This document shows, in pieces, positions 1-46,100 of a stretch of DNA of 64,000 bases (the first letter of the stretch is position 1; every line of letters begins with the position of its first letter). Position numbers and translations under genes: made by a program. The notes beneath the pieces were generated by a model. The model ran no database searches. It was not told where the DNA came from and worked only from the letters and a program-made list of their open reading frames with translations. This stretch comes from Luscinia megarhynchos (taxonomy: Eukaryota; Chordata; Aves; Passeriformes; Turdidae): contig JAPFBE010000003.1 in NCBI GenBank assembly GCA_034336665.1, positions 37,236,360 to 37,300,359 of the forward strand, written 5' to 3'.

Positions 1-108
1 AGTGCTGTCTGCAGAATTGCTCAGTATCTCTTCCACTCCTCTGTCCAAGTCACTGCAAAGATGCTGAAGAGCAGAGGGCTGAAGATAGAGCCCTGAAGAA
101 ATCCACTA
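1..108 (-). mobile_element. CR1 LINE fragment, reverse-transcriptase region
   Basis: On the minus strand this reads SDLDRGVEEILSNSADST in one frame. That corresponds to the CR1 reverse-transcriptase segment usually seen as NDLDEGIECTLSKFADDT. It is diverged, contains frameshifts, and is cut by the window edge. Confidence 0.75.
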
Positions 109-1366
109 GTTTATTTGCTGCTAGCACATCAATGAATAATAGGTGGAAGTAACAAGGACAGTTTTTATTTTGGCTTGGGTTGTTTTACTGCTCAGATCCG
201 AATACAAATCTCTGTTCTAAAACCAAAGGAAAAAAAACCCCAACAATAACCAAAAAACCCTCCAAAAAACCACAACTTCTGACATCTGTTTAATAGGTTT
301 TGTTATTCAAATTATATTATTATTAGAGTTTAATTCCCTTGTTAGTGAAGATCTTACACCAGACCTTCTACCATTCACATGGGATTTTAAATTATCCTTC
401 TGAGAGCGATGATGAAAATAAAACTCAGCAACATGCACTAAAATCCTTCTTGAAAAGCCTAATCTCATTCCCATGTGGTTATTGCACCAAGACCAGAGTA
501 AGTTAGCAGGTTCAGATTCCAGCTTACTATTCAGAAAATAACAGACTATGACTATAAACTAAGTTATTCATAGTTCTCAAGTCTTATTTCTAACAAGAAT
601 CCTGGCTAATCTGCATGTCACTCCAGAACAAAGTACCTTGAAATCAACAGAAAGTAAATACCTTTACAACTTAAGAACAAGAAAAAACCCAGTAACCTTA
701 TATAGGTAGTCTAGTGAAATATATATTTTGCATTTTTTAAAACAAACTGTTTCCCACTGACTGCTGGCAAAATATTGCATTACCTGATGTGAAAATATAA
801 AAAAAGCACCATATTAACCACTATTATACTAAAAGTCACCCCCTTTCTAAACTATCTTATCCATTCTGTGAATACTACTACTTGCTATATGACTGTGTAA
901 ACTCTAGCTTCCTAGTATGTTTTTTATGACTGTAAAGAAGAGCTCTCAATTTAGTAGATGGCAACACAGCTAGATTTTCAATTATTCAATTTAAAGTGTT
1001 TGGTTCATATTTGATTCTCAATCTGCAGATAGAATAGGCAGAAACACTTGCCACAAACACTGAACCACAAACACTGAACATTCCTGAGTATTTAATAAGA
1101 AGAAAAATTGCAGACCACTAACACCACATGCATTTTTATAGCACTTATTGCAGAAGTATACAGATGCACACGTGCCTCTCAGCTATGTGTTGCAGGAGTG
1201 TTTTGTCATTCTACCAGTAAACATACTTAAGCTGCTGAAGTAAATAACTCAGGTCTAAGCAGGTAGATGAAGGAGACAAATTAAAAACCGAGACTGGTAG
1301 ACAAATTCTTTAAGTCATATGAAAAAATAGCTCAGTATATCTTTTTCAAAAACTAACATTCAGTAC
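109..1366 (-). other. TPP2 intron downstream of the cassette exon
   Basis: This is AT-rich sequence after the cassette-exon donor. I searched it for the next TPP2 coding exon (expected to start DVIPVHYYL) and found none. Nothing else was recognised apart from the CR1 fragment at the left edge. Confidence 0.7.
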
Positions 1367-34490
<33,124 letters not shown>

Positions 34491-34851
34491 AGCGCGAGAC
34501 CGGGGCGCGGGGCTGGCGGGGGACAGGCGGCGAGAGGCCACGGCAGGGCGGCGCCTGCGCGCTGCGGGCCCGCGGGGACGCGCACCCCCCCGCCCCCGCG
34601 GCGCGAGCAGCACGGGAGCGGAGCTGACCAATAGGGCGGCGCGGCGGGCGGGGCCGGCTGTGCCACAGCCAATCGCGGGAGGGAGGTGTTCCACGCGCCG
34701 GGGCCGTGGCGGCCACGTACGGCGGCGGCGGGAGCCGAGGGCACCTTCCAGCGGGGCCGGAGCCGCCCCGCCTCCGGGCTCCGGCCGGTCCCGGGCTGCC
34801 GCCCCGGGCCCTGCCCGCGGCGCCCCGAATCGGGAACGGAGTCACGGCATC

Positions 34852-35200
34852 ACTTAGGTCGGAAAAGACCGGCTGAGATGATGAAGTCCGAGCTATGACC
34901 GAACGCCACCATGTCAACCAGAGCATGGCGCTGAGTGCCAAGTCCAGCCTTTGCTTAAACACCTCCAGGGACGGTGGCCCCACCGTCTCCGTGGCAAGCC
35001 CACTCCCGTATCTAATCACGCTTTCTGTGACGGATTTGTCCCCGGTGTCCAAGCTGAACCTCCTCTGGCACACGTCCTGAGGCCATTTCCTCTCAGGCAG
35101 TCGCTGCCTGGGAGAAGAGGCCGATCCCCAGCCGATCCTGTCAGGTGGCTGTGGCGAGCAGTGAGGTCACCTCTGAGCCTCTTTTACTCAAATAACCCAT
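34852..35200 (-). mobile_element. CpG-rich CR1 LINE 3' end next to the TPP2 promoter
   Basis: The reverse complement of the CR1 3' region is clear: CACCTCCAGGGACGGTGGCC, TTTCTGTGACGGATTTG, TCCAAGCTGAACCTCCTCTG, CCTGGGAGAAGAGGCCGA. It starts right at the edge of the CpG island, about 360 bp upstream of the TPP2 ATG. Unlike the other CR1 copies here it keeps many CpG dinucleotides. Confidence 0.85.
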
Positions 35201-35309
35201 GCGCAAACATTTGCTTAGTGATTTTTGTTTTTTCTTCTTCTGCTGATTCATTGTTCAGGATAACTAGGTCCCGTGGTGGCAGTACCAGTGCAACTGTTTA
35301 GCAAAGAGC

Positions 35310-35535
35310 AGAAAAAAAATCTTCAGAACCAAAAACCAAACGACCAAAAAACCCCAAACAAACAAACAAATCCCCAACCACACAAAACCAACCAACCAAA
35401 CAAAAGCCCCCCAAGGAAAGCCACAAAAAATCCTAACGGAATAAACAATCCCCCCCAACAACAAAAACAACAAACAAACATACCCAAAAGATTGCCTAAA
35501 GGGAAAAAAAAACCCAAAAAGCAACCCAAACCAAA
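35310..35535. repeat. A/C-rich low-complexity tract with internal duplication
   Basis: Runs of AAACC, AAACAAAC and CCCCC, with two copies of GATTGCCTAAAGG/GACTGCCTAAAGG about 50 bases apart (near 35490 and 35539). Open frames on both strands are compositional artefacts. Confidence 0.8.
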
Positions 35536-37124
35536 AAGACTGCCTAAAGGCTATTGGGAGCTCAAAACAAAATAAGTTTTGGTAAAGTTGGTAAGGGAAA
35601 ATCTCAACTTTGAGCAGAGGTCAGAAGTTTCAAAGGTATTTTTCTAGATTTCATGCTCACTTGCTAAAAGAACCTGAACTATGGAGTACCAGAAAAAGTA
35701 CATACAGAATGTCTTTTGGAAAGATGCCTTGTTTGTCACATCTGACATGTGCCTCTTCAGCCACTTTATCTGCTAATAAGTGTAAGCCTGGTTGATTTCT
35801 GGGGGATCACTTTGATTTCTTCAGGCAAGTTTGCTATTTAGAGTAATCTTGGCAGACAAAGGTTAATTAACATGTTCACTGCAAAGCAGTGGCGATTTCG
35901 ACTTCTGAGAGTTTTTCTCTTTGTGTATTTTTATTGTTTCACAGGTCTGATGAAATTATTATGGAATGCTTGTCAGACATTAATTTTCATTGAAATGGAG
36001 CTGGCATTTGTTCTTCTCTACAAGAAGTGGGAGAGTGTTGCTAGCAAATAGGGCTACTTCAGTTATTTTTCCCCATTTTGTCAGCTACCATCAGCATTGT
36101 CTTCCACCTCACCAATGGCTTTAGAGATCCACATAATTTTTATGCAAATACTAAAGTAAAACTTGAAGAGCACTGCCTTAAAAATACACAGTATTTAAAA
36201 AAAAGTGAAAGCTCAACCTTATGAATGTAATGTGTAAGTCAATCTGCTCCCTATTCTGGTTTTCAATCATAAATCATAATTTGACATTTTGATGTCTAGA
36301 TACCATGTGCTTAACTTTCTTAGAGTGCTGATGGTGTCTGACTGCCATAATCAGATTTTTTTTTAAATTACATAAAACTTTGACTGATTTTACCACAATG
36401 GAGAGAATTATTCTGGCAGGATGGTTGTTCACTTGTTTAATACCTAATTCACTGCCTATTTGAGTTTAGTTTTCCTTCTGTTTATCATTGCTAATGCATC
36501 TCAATGGGAGAAACTTGTATTTCTGGCAGCATGTTGACATGAACAGAAGTCTCATATGTCCTATTCCTATACACTTTGGGACATTAAACTACAACAAATT
36601 CTCAAAATATTTCACATCCCATTCAATAAAAAAGCTGTATTTTATTATTTGGAAGCATTTATTACTAGCCCTGAGAATTTCTTCCCGGTTCCGTTGCCTT
36701 GGTCTCAAAGCTGTTCCACAAACAACTCATCTAATTAGCAGGTACTTATTGTTCAGGTACGTATTAATTATATGCATTGCCAAGTAGCAGGGCAGGTTCT
36801 GCAGGAAAACCCAGGATTTGAGGAAGGTGTGCCAATCTTTTAACAGACTTGAAAGTGATACCATGAAAAAACTTAATTTCAGTGACAATCTTCAAAATTT
36901 AGCTATTTTGTTGATTGAATGATTGCAACTCTCTGCAGATCCTGAACATACTGAGAATTTTGGAATTTTAAACTGAATCCTGTTCTTTGCAGGTTTCTTA
37001 TGTTTAGTGTGCTAGGTTAATGGTTGGACTAACAACCCCAAGTCCTCCACTAAAACATGTCTTTAAGCACCACATCTACATCTACACAAATACTTTCAGG
37101 ATGGTGACTCAACCACTTCCATCA
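35536..37124. other. Intergenic, nothing recognised
   Basis: AT-rich DNA upstream of TPP2. I see no exon, RNA gene or repeat with recognisable family features. Confidence 0.6.
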
Positions 37125-37412
37125 TGGGCTGATGAAGAAAAACTTTATATCAGGACCTGTAGCAATAGGGCAACTAAAAGAGGATAGAATCAGACTAGAT
37201 ATAAGGAAAAGTTTGTTTTACAATGAGAGTGGGAAAACACTGTAACAGCTTGCCCACAAGAGGTGGTGGATGCCCCATTGACAGAGACATTGAAGGTTAG
37301 ATTGGACAGGGCTCTGAGCAATCTGATCTAGTTGAAGATGTCCCTGCTCATTGCAGGGAGTTTGGACTAGATGGCTTTTCAAGATCCCTTCCAACCCAAA
37401 CCATTCTATGAA
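37125..37412 (+). mobile_element. CR1 LINE 3' end
   Basis: It shows ATCAGACTAGATATAAGGAA, GGTGGTGGATGCCCCATTGA, GGGCTCTGAGCAATCTGATC and the CCCTTCCAACCCAAACCATT end. It is nearly the same subfamily as the copy at 29.0 kb. Confidence 0.88.
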
Positions 37413-40400
37413 CATCTGGCCAGTGAGCTAGATTTGCATGGGCATGTGATGCTCCACACAGATTCTGCTCTGAATACTCCCAGTGTGGATGTGCTTCTAG
37501 GTCTGCATCTGAGACCTGGCAAATCTGTTCTGGCCTTGACAGCCATAAGTGATTCCTCATATTGCTCACGTGCCAGGCCTGTCAGGATGTGGAGCTGGCC
37601 AGTGATCACCTTTGATTTCATGTGCAGCCTAATGCACGGTGGATGAGAAGGCTGAGGACACCTGCTGCATGTTCTGACTGATGTTACACCCAGAAGTCCC
37701 ATTCTGGGCTTCAAATCTCTCTTCTGTCTGAGCATGCATCTCTCTGCAAACGAAATGCTCTAGCTGCTGCAGGGTTCTCTCTGAGTCAGGCAGCTCTATT
37801 TTGCATGGAAACATCCCAAAGTGAACCCGAAACAACATGACCTAATATCTTTCTAGTACAGGCATTGACATGAATGTAGAAGTACTGGGCTGTTTGTTCT
37901 TTCTCTAATTAATGTTAAATTATTCTATTCAAAGTATCAATTGGAGTTGCGCACGAACTCTTTTTAAAATTTCAGTTGCAGCAATTACCTTAGTCACTAT
38001 GTTTCAGATTTCACCCACTCTTTCTTTCAACCCTGCCTGAGTTACAACACGTGGAGAGGAGGAATCATCCTACCAGTTAGGCCGTGAGAGGATGTGTTTG
38101 ATCAAATTATATTAGGCAAGGCAGGCACTTCAGTGTTCTGAGTGAGATCATTCATCACCAAGGTGCTCAGTAGAGACTCTTCCTTATTTTCCCTTTATGA
38201 GAGAGGACTGGCTTCAGGGAATAATGGGAACAGATGATCCTTGAATGAAGTGGATGTCAAGATGTGACTTAATTCCTGCCATTGCCTTCTGTCTCCCTTC
38301 CTTTCCCATTGGCTCTTGTTATTGCTGTGTTACATAAAACAACACAAAATCCTCCAGAAGAAGCAGTTTCCCACTCCTTCCCAGCCTAACCCTTGGCCAT
38401 TCATTCATTCTTCTTCTTCCCTAGTCACTTTTGCTGTTGTTGGCTTCATGGTGGAACTGATATAGGAGTACATCTGGCTAAAAACTATCCCACATAAGCG
38501 GTTGGGAGCTGGTACCTGAGACAGGTTTCTCTACCACCTCTTATGCTGGTGCAGAGTAGAGATGATCCAGCACGGTACTTCTCAGTTAAACACACCATGG
38601 AACTAAGGACTGACATGAGGGCACTTGGCCACTGCACACTCTGTCAGGGAAACTGGGTTTACAGGATTTTTTTTGTTGTTTTGCTTTGGGTTTTTTTTGT
38701 TTGTTTGTCTGTTTGGTTTTTTTACCAGGTCTTGTACTGAGCCTTCTGCAAAGTGCCTGGATTTCTACAAGCCTGTGTAATTTTTTTGCATGTATCTATC
38801 TAATAAAGATTTTCAGAGAAGGCCCCATCCCAGTTCTTCTTCCCTTTTTTACTACTGAAGAGTTCATCATGGACAAGGGTATCAAAACTGCAGAGTAAAG
38901 TGTTCGATGCTCTTTCTTCACAGAGAGGAAGACATTTACTCATCTTTTAGTTTTGATATCTTATCTTCCTTAATGGACAATGTACCTTCAGCTTTGTCTT
39001 TACTTGATTGGGTCAATTTGCCATGTCTTTCTGTTGATAAATATAAAATAACAAGATCATTGCACACATATAAAATTATGATGTCATTAGTGAACAACAG
39101 CTGGCATTACTCTCCAGCATAATAATTTTTCAAATATGTCTGTCAGTTATCAGAATGAATTCTTATTGTTCTCTGTCACAGACTCTTGTGGCCTAGATAA
39201 TGTCTTTAGGATGTGTTTTCATTTACAGACTTGTTTAAAATTGTCTGAAATTATATCCATATGGAGAGGATATAATAACAAGATATAATAATAAGGATAA
39301 GTTCATATATTGCTTTAAATAAATGCTTTCTCAATAATGCTGCTCAATGAAATTATTAGTGCTGAAAATTCAAGAAGGTAGGATTAATTTAGCACCGGCC
39401 TCAGCAAAACGCTGCAGCTGTAGTTCAGTACCAGTTGAGCCTCAAACTTTTAGTGGCCTTCTGATGCAAAGTTGTTAATAGGCTTGTGTTTTAAAAACAT
39501 ATTATTGTGAGAACAGAGTCACTCCTTTAACTATGCTGCAGAAATGAGCAAAGAAATTAATAACTATAAATGCATACTTGTTATTTCTAGAGCTGAGCAT
39601 GAATATTCATTTTTCATGTTTCTCTGAAGCTTAAAACAGAGTTCAGTCTTTTTCCCAGACTTGGCCTTGTGTAGCTTGCAGAGATTTGTGATAGAAATAC
39701 AAAGATTAGTAGAATGAATTATGGATGGAATTGTATGTATGTAAAAGCACCAAAAGAAACAATATCAAATAAAGATTAAGAATGTCATATGCTGATAACC
39801 AAGGACAGAGTTAACATCAGTCAAAGGGCTGAACAACAAGGAATCCATTGTTTACAGCATGACCAGAAGGCCTGAGTTCTCATGGGGCCACAGCATGACA
39901 ACACTTAAGTAGAAGACGCAAACTCTGCTAACAGACTTGCTAGCAGGATGACAGCAAGGTTGCAGCCACAAAGGTGCCCAAATGAGGATACACAGTCCAT
40001 GGGTATCAATCTTCCAAAAAGTCTATGGAGGAATCTTTAAACAAGATTCTGAAGCATAGGTTTATGCCGTAGTGACTAACTCACAAAATTAATTACAACT
40101 ATGTCTAAACCCCATTGTCAGCAAGAAGAATCCAAGAGGTTTAATTAGAAGTTGATAGCTAATGTCCCTTGTCCCTGTGTCATGTATAAATGAAATTGGC
40201 CAGACCACTGGAATGCACACATCTTGGTTCAAGTGAATATGAGAATGTAGGAGAACAATCTATGAGATAATGAATATAAAAGATCAAAATTGGTTTTGTT
40301 TCATGTAGGTAGCATCTTCTTCCTCCAGCTGGTTTCACACTGATTTTTGTTGTTTTAAATTTTTTGCAGTGTCAGGAATACTGTACTAATAGGGTGGTTG

Positions 40401-40550
40401 TCAAAGCAGTTGGTTTTTCAAGTGCTATTCTGTTACATGAAAGTAACTTTGGAGTTTTTAGGCTTTTAATTAGTTGGATTTTGTATGACATCACAACTGC
40501 ATTTCTTTTTAAATTTATGAAATGCAAATACACTTATGAAGACAAAATTA
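37413..40550. other. Intergenic spacer
   Basis: No gene was recognised. It includes a T/G-rich low-complexity run at about 38666-38727. The 39.78-40.33 kb segment has some LTR-like character (a TATAAATGA box near 40189) but no firm ends. Confidence 0.55.
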
Positions 40551-41220
40551 TGTCTTTGTTTAACCCCAGCTGACAGCTAAGCCATATGCAGACTCTCGCT
40601 CACTCCTCACTGCTGGAGTAGGGGAAAGAATCAGAAAGGTGAAATTGAAAAAACTTGTGTGTTGAGATACAGACAATTTAATAGGTAAAGCAAAAGCCAT
40701 GCACACAAGCAAAGCAGAGCAAGGCATTCATTCACCACTTCCCATGGGTAGACAGGTGAAAGCCAGGCATCACACCCAACAAGGACTTGGGAAAACAAAC
40801 ACCATCACTCCAAATGTCCCCCTCCTTCTTCCTTCTTCCCAGGCTGTGTATGCTGAGCAAGACACCAGACAGTATGGGATATCCCTGTAGTCAGTTTGGA
40901 TCAGGTCTCCTGGCTGTGTCCCCTTCCAGCTCCTTGTGCACCCCCAGTCTGCTCACTTGTGGAGTAGGATGAGAGGCAGAAAAGGCCTTATAGACTCACA
41001 GGATCTCCAGAGTTGGATGGAATCCACAAGAATCCCCAAGTCCAGCTTCTGACCCTGCATAGGACTGCACCCCAAAAGAGGCCTGACTCTGTGTAACCAA
41101 TGCTCAGCATTAACTGGTATATCCTTGTGTTATCAACACTGTGTTCAGCACAAATCTAAAATACAGCCCCATAGCAGCTACTAGAAAGAAAAATTAACTC
41201 TACCCCAGCCAAAACCAACA
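40551..41220 (-). mobile_element. Solo LTR, avian family B, copy 2, with nested insertion
   Basis: Read on the minus strand it starts TGTTGGTTTTGGCTGGGG and ends GGTTAAACAAAGACA. It shares the GTGTTGATAACAC and AGAGTCAGG-type segments of this family. It is interrupted at 40989-41078 by a 90-bp insertion. The TATA region is degraded (TATACAC). No clean target duplication was found. Confidence 0.75.
40989..41078 (-). mobile_element. Short CR1-3'-like insertion nested in the LTR
   Basis: This is a 90-bp segment flanked on both sides by AGGCCT (40983-40988 and 41079-41084), splitting the LTR exactly within its AAGGCCTTTTC motif. The sequence (CAGGATCTCCAGAGTTGGA and following) resembles a truncated CR1-type 3' end. 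The duplication shows that it inserted after the LTR. Family assignment is tentative. Confidence 0.6.
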
Positions 41221-42628
41221 GACTTTTACAAATTTAAGTACAATAATTAATGCTTATTTACGATGGAATGTAAATCCTTATGATCTCTTTCTGAAGATTC
41301 CCTATGCCTATTTAAACTCCAAAACTCCACCTTAGAAAGGCTGAAAAATGCATCACTTATCTGCATATATATTGAAATATATACATATTCCCTATAATGG
41401 ATCTCACGAGCTTTTGTCTGAGACATGCTTTATGCATTTGGCAGTAAATATAGGAGGCATTGGAAGTTATATTTTCTTAGTCAGAAACTACACAATATGG
41501 CAACTAGGAATATTTCCAGATTTTCCATAAGCACTTTTACAATATTTTTTGGCAATGTTTTTGTTTGTTTTTTTTTAAGTTGGTGAGCCTACACTAAAAT
41601 AGAAACAACATCTGAGATCTAAAGTTTTAGTTCTTGTCTCTAAGGGATAAATTTGGATATCGAATATCTTTCTTTGGCTTACTCAAATAGGAAATGAGTA
41701 GCAGCTGCTGGAGTTTGGTAGTCAGGATTAAGGAAGGTACTTTAAGGAACAACATATCCTGAAATAAAAGAAAAAGAAACCTCGTCATGGTAAGGGAAGT
41801 TACTGTGAATTCCCTATAATATAAGAGGTGCCTTTTATGAAAAATCACTCCAAATGGCAGCAGCTCTTTCCTTGACTATAGGGGTGTCCCTACACCCATC
41901 TTAAATCTTTCTTTGCTATTGTACACCATGCAGTAGTACAAATACTCAGAGACAGTTTACCTCTCTTTTAAAGCAGAGGCAGCTACTAACCTTATATGAA
42001 CTAGTTACAACATGTAGTAACACTTTACATTGGCAAGCAATTCCCCCAATTTTTTTTAATGACTATTTGAACACATTACTAGTTCTCAGTGGGGATATTG
42101 CTGTGCCTATTCAGGGTCATAGGCAGTCAAGTCTGTGACTTGAAAAGACAGTGATGAGGTGACATCTTTCTAGTGTGTGTGTTTTTAATTTGTATCTGAT
42201 TTAAAAATATTAATAGATCTAAAGCTATTCAACAATCTCTTCAACAATCTCTTCAACAACATAGTAATCTGGAGGTTTAATGGCTGGGATGTGTTTCTGT
42301 TCTGCAAAACATGAAAACAACACCCCCCAGTCACTGTTTTTGAGTAATGTTACGAATTAGATATTTATTAAAGTCCTCCTCTTGAGGGCAGCAAACAATC
42401 AGAACTAAAAGTCGTTCATGTTTCTTAATGGTGTGATTAAGAATATCCTGGATTTGAAATAGACCAGAGTTAGCTTGTCTTTTGGCTCTCATGGTTTAGA
42501 GAAAGGTTCACTTACAGCTCTACAACTCTTGCACAAAACCTGAAAGTTTAAGTGAAAAACGCAGCATATGAAATCAAAGCTTCACCTTATAAACCAGCTG
42601 AGAAAAGAGTAACTAAGTAGGAACATGG
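41221..42628. other. Intergenic, no gene
   Basis: AT-rich sequence. The only repeat seen is a short tandem of a 12-13 bp unit (CAACAATCTCTT) at about 42228-42260. Confidence 0.55.
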
Positions 42629-43150
42629 GATCATAGAATCATAGAATCATCAAGGCTGGAAGAGACCCTTACGTTCATCAAGTCCAACTGTCAACCCATC
42701 CCTACCATCCATAATTTCCAGCCTATGTTCTCTATTAAGCTGGATCAGCCGTTTCCTCCATCTTTCCACGGTGATGGCCTGTTCCTAAATATTAAACAAT
42801 TCTATTTTAAAGTGTATCCAGCCCTCCTGAACTCCTTTGCCCTTCGAGACTGACTCCCAAAGGGCTCTGTCAATCAATGTCCTAACCAGGCCCGCTGGAG
42901 GTCCAAACTGGAAGTTCTGTGAGTGCTTCTCCTTATTTCACCCCTTATAGAAAACACATTTCATGGTCATTATTCCCAAGATGCCCCTGACCACCACATC
43001 ACCCTCTAGTCCTTCTTTGTTCACAAACAAAGGTCTAGCAGGGTACCTCTGCTGTTAGGTTCATTCATCAGTTGTGTTAGGAAATTGTCTCCTACACATC
43101 CCAGGAACCTCTTAGACTACTTCCTCTCTGCTCTGTTGTATTCTCAGTAA
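42629..43150 (-). mobile_element. CR1-like retroelement fragment(s)
   Basis: It begins with the inverted CR1 tail (ATCATAGAATCATAGAATCA, AAGGCTGGAAGAGACC, CATCAAGTCCAACTGTC). It continues into repeat-like sequence (CCCAAGATGCCCCTGACCAC, CTAGCAGGGTACCTC, CAGGAACCTC). That part resembles other avian interspersed repeats, but I cannot assign it to a named subfamily. Confidence 0.65.
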
Positions 43151-46100
43151 ACACTGTAATTTACAGTAATGTACATTCTGTAATGTACTTCTCTCTTGCT
43201 TCACCTGTCTCTTCTCTAAAGCTTATAGCCATTCAACAGCAGTCTTTGTCATAAAGTCTAAAATGAGCTTTTAAACATGACTTCATAATGATGGGAGCTC
43301 GATTGAAGTCGGTGTGAGAAGCTCAGGTGCCTTGGACATCTGTGATGGTTCATAAGCATATTCACACATGCCCAGCCAAGAAGAATGACACCTGTGGCTA
43401 TGTTCTGCCTACCGTGTCTTTGTCATGGACATGGTGCAATATCTCCAAACAGAGAAAAGGAAACAGCTACCAACCAGATAGCAAAAACTACTAACATATG
43501 TTGTGGGTTTGCCTACTTATTGCTTGTGTGTCTCCCATGTGGCTTCATTCTGCAGTGAGGTCTCATGCTGCAAAGCAATAGAAATTATTGCAGTGGTCAG
43601 TAAGCCTGTGGCAGGTTTCAGGAAGTATTTCTGCACTTCAACACAACACCTGTCACTTCTTGTGCTGGTCAATGTGCTGCACCAACATATTTGTGCAAAC
43701 TCAACTGTCATTAGCAAATTCAATGCAAGTGTAAAGAAATAGTCTTTCCTCATTCATTAATTAATAAAAAGAATACTTCAAACTAATGCACTGAAAATAA
43801 CTGTGACTTCTGTGTAGTCTTTGAGTGAAGCTAGATAAAAGATTAAATTAGACAAGTTTAAGTGTAATCTTTACTACTGGCAATGCTACAAATACACATT
43901 GGTATGTCTCATTTTATCATTGCCTAGATTTTATTAATAGAAACTCCATGTTTCAGAACTTCTCTTGCTTTTGACCCAGAATGTATGCCAGACCCAGGAA
44001 TGACCTGCTTCCCTTGAATTTAGTTCAGGTACTAGAAAACATAATGCCTTCAAACTTGGAGAATGATGCAGAGATCCTGGGAATTATGGAAGGAGTTTGA
44101 TTCTCCTCTGCTTGTTCTTTGTCTTACTTCCAGCTTCCAGGAAAGCTGGATATCATTCTCAGTGTGGTATTTCACATTTTCTAGGAGTACTTACTAGCAG
44201 TCTAGTAGCAAGAATGTAAACTCTGGATGTGTTATCCAAATCCCATACCTCAAATCCCAAGCAGGTTACTTGTATTTGAATTCTTCACTTACTGTGATAT
44301 TGAGGAGTTCATGATAACTCAAAGATAATCAGGGAAAAGGACCTGAAAGGAATATTGTGTAGGCCAAAGGAATAAAACTCCTTCTGAATGAAGGGCAGTG
44401 GGTGTTGCACGTCCTTGCAAGCTTGTAAAGGAGACCTGACCTTGCAGGTTACTCTGCATAGGGTGCAGGATAAACTGCATCTAGGCTGGTGAGACAGCCT
44501 GGCCTCATAGGGAGCCCCCTCCTGCCTGTGCCTTGATGAGATGCCAGAGGGCAAGATCAAGATTGGATGGATCATCACTTCATTCTGCATAGGGCTGGAC
44601 TATCCCTTGTCCATACATAGTGCCATACACTTCCTTCTGTTGAGGAACTCAAGGACTGGATGCTGCTGGTCATTCTTTATTGGCAATTAAGGCACTGATG
44701 GCCTTGGAGCATCAGAAGGACAGGTATTGTGGTAGGTGACTATGCTGGGGAAATCAGTATTGCCTCCATGAAATCCTTCAGAATGCTGGCCATGGGGCCC
44801 CAGTGTGATCCCTGGAAAGGTTTCTTCTTCCCTTTCTTGACTAGGTAGATCCTTCTTTTGCCAGAAGAACAACTTAGCCAGGCTAATCAGGATTTTTGTC
44901 CCTATTCTCTAGCATGCCCTGAAGACATAGTTTAAGGAAATGTTGTATGTGTCTGCTTGATGTAATATATAGCAAGCCTCTGCTTTTGTATCTAAGGATA
45001 CAAAAACCTCAAATCTTTGATTGTTCTGGCTATATCACCATTTTACATGTTACAATTGACGAGATTAATATATGGAATTATACCATGCCAAAATCAAAAT
45101 GTTCTCTGTACCCATATGAATATTTTAAGTGCTTTCTGACTTTTTTTCTTACCTCCACTAATATTGCAGTATTTTTTTGCTCTAACATAATTCAGAATTA
45201 TAAAGTATTGATTTTTTGTAGAGATATATGTGTGCCTTTCTTATAGGACTATTTCAAATTTTTTAAATGTGTATATAATGTAAATAGAAAAAATAGCAGT
45301 TGATACTCAATATAAAAAAATTAGCCATGCAATGTATATAGAAATAATTAATTTTAAGGCCACTAGATGCCACTGTTGCTCTGTGTATACATGACTGAAG
45401 CATCTGCTCTAAATCGTAGTCCCCCAAAAAAATCTGTGATATAACTCTACAGCTTTCTGATGCTCTTAATGCTATACATCGAATATTCACCATTTCAATT
45501 AAAAATAACACCTGAGAATTTTAAAGCAATAAAAATACATTATTTCATTTTTTTGAAGCTTTTGCCATTAGATCGTTGTATTAGAATAAAAATATTATTT
45601 CTAGAAAAAGAAATTTGTTAATCAATTAGTGGATTTTTGCATGGAAGATCTGCTAGATGGTTTTTCATTCTTTGGTTTGATTAGATACTCAAAATATTTT
45701 ACAGTTCAGATGTAACTGAAAAGTGAAAAACATGTCTCTTCATGTGCTGATTTATTTCCTCTGACTCCAAATTAACTTTTAGGGATAATTAAAAATACAT
45801 TCAGTAATGTTTATTTTTTTTCCATCACACCAATGAGATACCTATTTGTCCTTCCTAGATAACTAGCCCAAAATGTCTCCTGTAGTCAGTCTTTTATTTA
45901 TTCCTGCCCATGAATTAATTAGTGAGGAATACATATATGGTCAGCAAAGTGGAATCAAAAAGGGAAATCATTGTGAGGTAAAAACCAGTTCAGATGGGAC
46001 TCAAAACCTTTAGAATCCTCAAAAATAAAGGTGGTACTTTACATGAGCTTTAAGAGATTGTGAGGCACATGCATTACATGCTGATTTTAAGTCAGTGGAG

